This document shows, in pieces, positions 62,640 through 64,000 of a stretch of DNA of 64,000 bases. Below the pieces are notes generated by a model. It saw only the letters and a list, made by a program, of their open reading frames with translations. It was not told the DNA's origin and did no database searches. How positions within the stretch are numbered: position 1 is the stretch's first letter; every line of letters begins with the position of its first letter. The stretch covers positions 1 through 64,000 of the forward strand of contig JBBRDW010000001.1 of NCBI GenBank assembly GCA_038203525.1, written 5' to 3'. The stretch is from Limnovirga sp038203525. Its GTDB lineage: Bacteria > Bacteroidota > Bacteroidia > Chitinophagales > Chitinophagaceae. Made by a program: the position numbers and the translations under genes.

Positions 62640-63845
62640 CTACGCATTGCTTTCCATTGCTTTTATATAAGCTGCCAAATCTTTATCGCCGCGGCCGCTT
62701 AAACACAATACTACAATATCGGTTGGTTTAAATGGTAACTGCCCGAGGGCCGAGAATGCATGCGCCGTTTCCAGTGCAGGAATAATACCTTCCATTTTTG
62801 ATACGTGAAACGCTGCTTCCAGCGCCTCACTATCTGTTGCACTTAAAAAGGTACCACGTCCAGTTTTGAACAGATGCGCATGCAGCGGTCCAATGCCGGG
62901 ATAATCGAGACCTGCCGAAATGCTGTGTGGCTCAACCACCTGGCCATCTTCGGTTTGCATTAGCAAACTTTTACTGCCGTGCAAAATACCGGGCTTACCC
63001 AGCTGCGAAGTGGCTGCACTCATGCCGCTGTTAATGCCAAGTCCTGCTGCTTCCACTGCTACAAGCTGCACGCTTAACTCATCTAAATAATGATAAAAAG
63101 CACCTGCCGCATTGCTGCCGCCACCAACACATGCAATAACATGCGTGGGCAATTCGCTGCCTGTTTTTTCTTTTAACTGCCACTTTATTTCTTCGCTTAT
63201 TACGCTTTGAAAACGGGCCACCATATCTGGATAAGGATGCGGACCAACCACGCTGCCTATGATGTAATGTGTATCTACCGGATTATTGATCCAGTCTCTA
63301 ATGGCTTCGTTGGTGGCATCTTTAAGTGTTTGACTGCCACTCGTGGCGGGCACTACTTTGGCGCCTAGCATTTTCATTCTGGCCACATTGGGTGCCTGGC
63401 GTTCAATATCTTTTACGCCCATATACACAATGCACTCCAGCCCTTTTAATGCACAAACGGTAGCGGTTGCCACACCATGCTGACCAGCGCCTGTTTCAGC
63501 AATAATGCGTGTTTTGCCAAGTCTTAATGCCAATAAAACCTGCCCAATTGCATTATTAATTTTATGCGCACCGGTATGGCATAGGTCTTCGCGTTTAAGG
63601 TAAATTTGTGTATTGAATTCTTTACTTAACCGCTCTGCAAAAAAGAGTGGCGTTGGCCTGCCTGCATAATCGTGAAGCAAGTTGCGGAACTCTTTTTGAA
63701 AAGCCTCCTCGTACATAATTTCCAGGTACTTGGTACGCAATTCTTCTACATTGCGGTGCAGCATTTCAGGAATGTATGCGCCGCCGAAAGAACCGTAATA
63801 ACCCTGTGAATTGGGAAGCTGATAAGTTGCTTTTGTTATTGTCAT
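62640..63845 (-). CDS. trpB: Tryptophan synthase beta chain
   Basis: 401 residues from the ATG at 63845 (MTITKATYQLPNSQGYYGSFGGAYIPE). The PLP lysine is K95 in CHTGAHKINNAIGQ; AETGAGQHGVATATVCALKG, CVGGGSNAAGAFYHY for the PLP phosphate, and ICLSGRGDKDL-type VLCLSGRGDKDL near the end complete the family set. It condenses indole with serine. The frame upstream to 63956 is open but crosses a repeat arm and is not TrpB-like. Confidence 0.96.
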   Translation of the reverse strand: MTITKATYQLPNSQGYYGSFGGAYIPEMLHRNVEELRTKYLEIMYEEAFQKEFRNLLHDYAGRPTPLFFAERLSKEFNTQIYLKREDLCHTGAHKINNAIGQVLLALRLGKTRIIAETGAGQHGVATATVCALKGLECIVYMGVKDIERQAPNVARMKMLGAKVVPATSGSQTLKDATNEAIRDWINNPVDTHYIIGSVVGPHPYPDMVARFQSVISEEIKWQLKEKTGSELPTHVIACVGGGSNAAGAFYHYLDELSVQLVAVEAAGLGINSGMSAATSQLGKPGILHGSKSLLMQTEDGQVVEPHSISAGLDYPGIGPLHAHLFKTGRGTFLSATDSEALEAAFHVSKMEGIIPALETAHAFSALGQLPFKPTDIVVLCLSGRGDKDLAAYIKAMESNA

Positions 63846-63850
63846 TTTAT

Positions 63851-63912
63851 TTTTATTATGAGCCAAACTTTTTGAATTACTATGATGCTTCTGTTGCGTC
63901 GCACTCTTGTAC
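63851..63912 (+). repeat. Single L arm of the dispersed repeat
   Basis: T-rich left end with GAGCCAAAC, 26-base spacer, perfect core at 63893-63912; TATTCAACTGC follows inside. It begins six bases upstream of the trpB start. The window ends before any matching R arm. Confidence 0.9.
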
Positions 63913-63952
63913 AATTGGATTATATATTCAACTGCATAAACACCAAATCCAA

Positions 63953-64000
63953 TCACCGGTCAAACTTCCAGCCTACTTTTTTATAATGCGCCAATTCCTC
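63953..64000 (-). CDS. C-terminal end of an unidentified gene upstream of trpB
   Basis: The last 15 codons and TGA of a minus-strand gene: EELAHYKKVGWKFDR. Position suggests another tryptophan gene such as trpF, but 15 residues are too few to identify it. The L arm lies between it and trpB. Confidence 0.45.
   Translation of the reverse strand, partial: EELAHYKKVGWKFDR

Noticed and set aside
161..63912. Repeat arms as integron attC sites
   Set aside because: attC sites share one orientation behind each cassette and need an integrase platform. Here arms occur in both orientations, often paired within one gap, among housekeeping genes on both strands, and no integrase is present.
161..63912. 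Repeat arms as CRISPR repeats
   Set aside because: The copies are kilobases apart, inverted, and have no regular unique spacers; no cas genes are seen.
1..64000. rRNA and tRNA genes, prophage, intact insertion sequences
   Set aside because: No tRNA-like cloverleaf with TTCRANY, no rRNA sequence, and no integrase, transposase or phage structural gene was recognised on either strand.
1..64000. Bacteroidota promoters (TTTG with TAnnTTTG)
   Set aside because: AT-rich gaps offer many partial matches by eye; none stood out enough to place a start site with confidence.

Overview
The window is chromosomal DNA of a member of the Bacteroidota, most likely Chitinophagaceae-like. That guess rests on two SusC/SusD pairs, a FecR anti-sigma gene, a decayed type IX secretion sorting domain, many TonB-dependent receptors, CRTAC1-type (VCBS plus ASPIC/UnbV) and Reg_prop proteins, an almost complete absence of Shine-Dalgarno sites, and a low-to-middling GC content. 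The species cannot be named from the sequence alone. I see no rRNA, tRNA, CRISPR array, integrase or intact transposase.

Layout. 0-6.2 kb: end of an M19 dipeptidase, D-threonine aldolase-type enzyme, OmpH-like chaperone, APC permease, heptose-7-phosphate kinase, recF. 6.2-14 kb: M1 peptidase, polysaccharide flippase, SRPBCC protein, a giant outer-membrane protein. 14-24.7 kb (minus strand): SusC, SusD, a CRTAC1-like lipoprotein and a vanadium haloperoxidase/PAP2 lipoprotein, which look like one functional cluster. 24.8-38.2 kb: miaA, an NtrC-like regulator without a DNA-binding domain, two TonB receptors, pdhB, purC, and a GH3/beta-lactamase fusion. 38.2-40.2 kb: a gene-poor, decayed island. 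40.2-51.6 kb: FecR, SusC, SusD-like and two secreted propeller/helical paralogues, which form a nutrient-uptake locus with no recognisable CAZyme. 51.8-57.8 kb: hydrolases, S1/P1 nuclease, lipA, a barrel protein and OsmC. 57.9-64 kb (minus strand): hisF, hisA, a PLP decarboxylase, hisH, trpA and trpB, interleaved.

The most striking feature is a dispersed repeat that fills almost every operon boundary. One arm of about 58 bases has an outer T-run, a GCC-N-GGC box, a spacer of 24-25 bases whose length is fixed but whose sequence varies, and then the core GTTGCGTCGCACTCTTGTAC. I find about 38 arms at 28 places, none of them inside a conserved coding domain. Rightward arms (called L) sit on the left and leftward arms (called R) on the right. 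L and R either face each other across a loop of roughly 100 bases (ten places) or occur singly. The 18 single arms alternate L,R,L,R with one exception, so facing pairs bracket one or two genes (D-threonine aldolase, hldE-type kinase, a TonB receptor, S1/P1 nuclease, lipA, hisA-hisF, trpA-hisH). Some arms supply start codons or N-terminal codons to neighbouring genes, and separate small palindromes are inserted in frame in the N-termini of HisA and HisF. I know of no description of this family, but I could not search for one.
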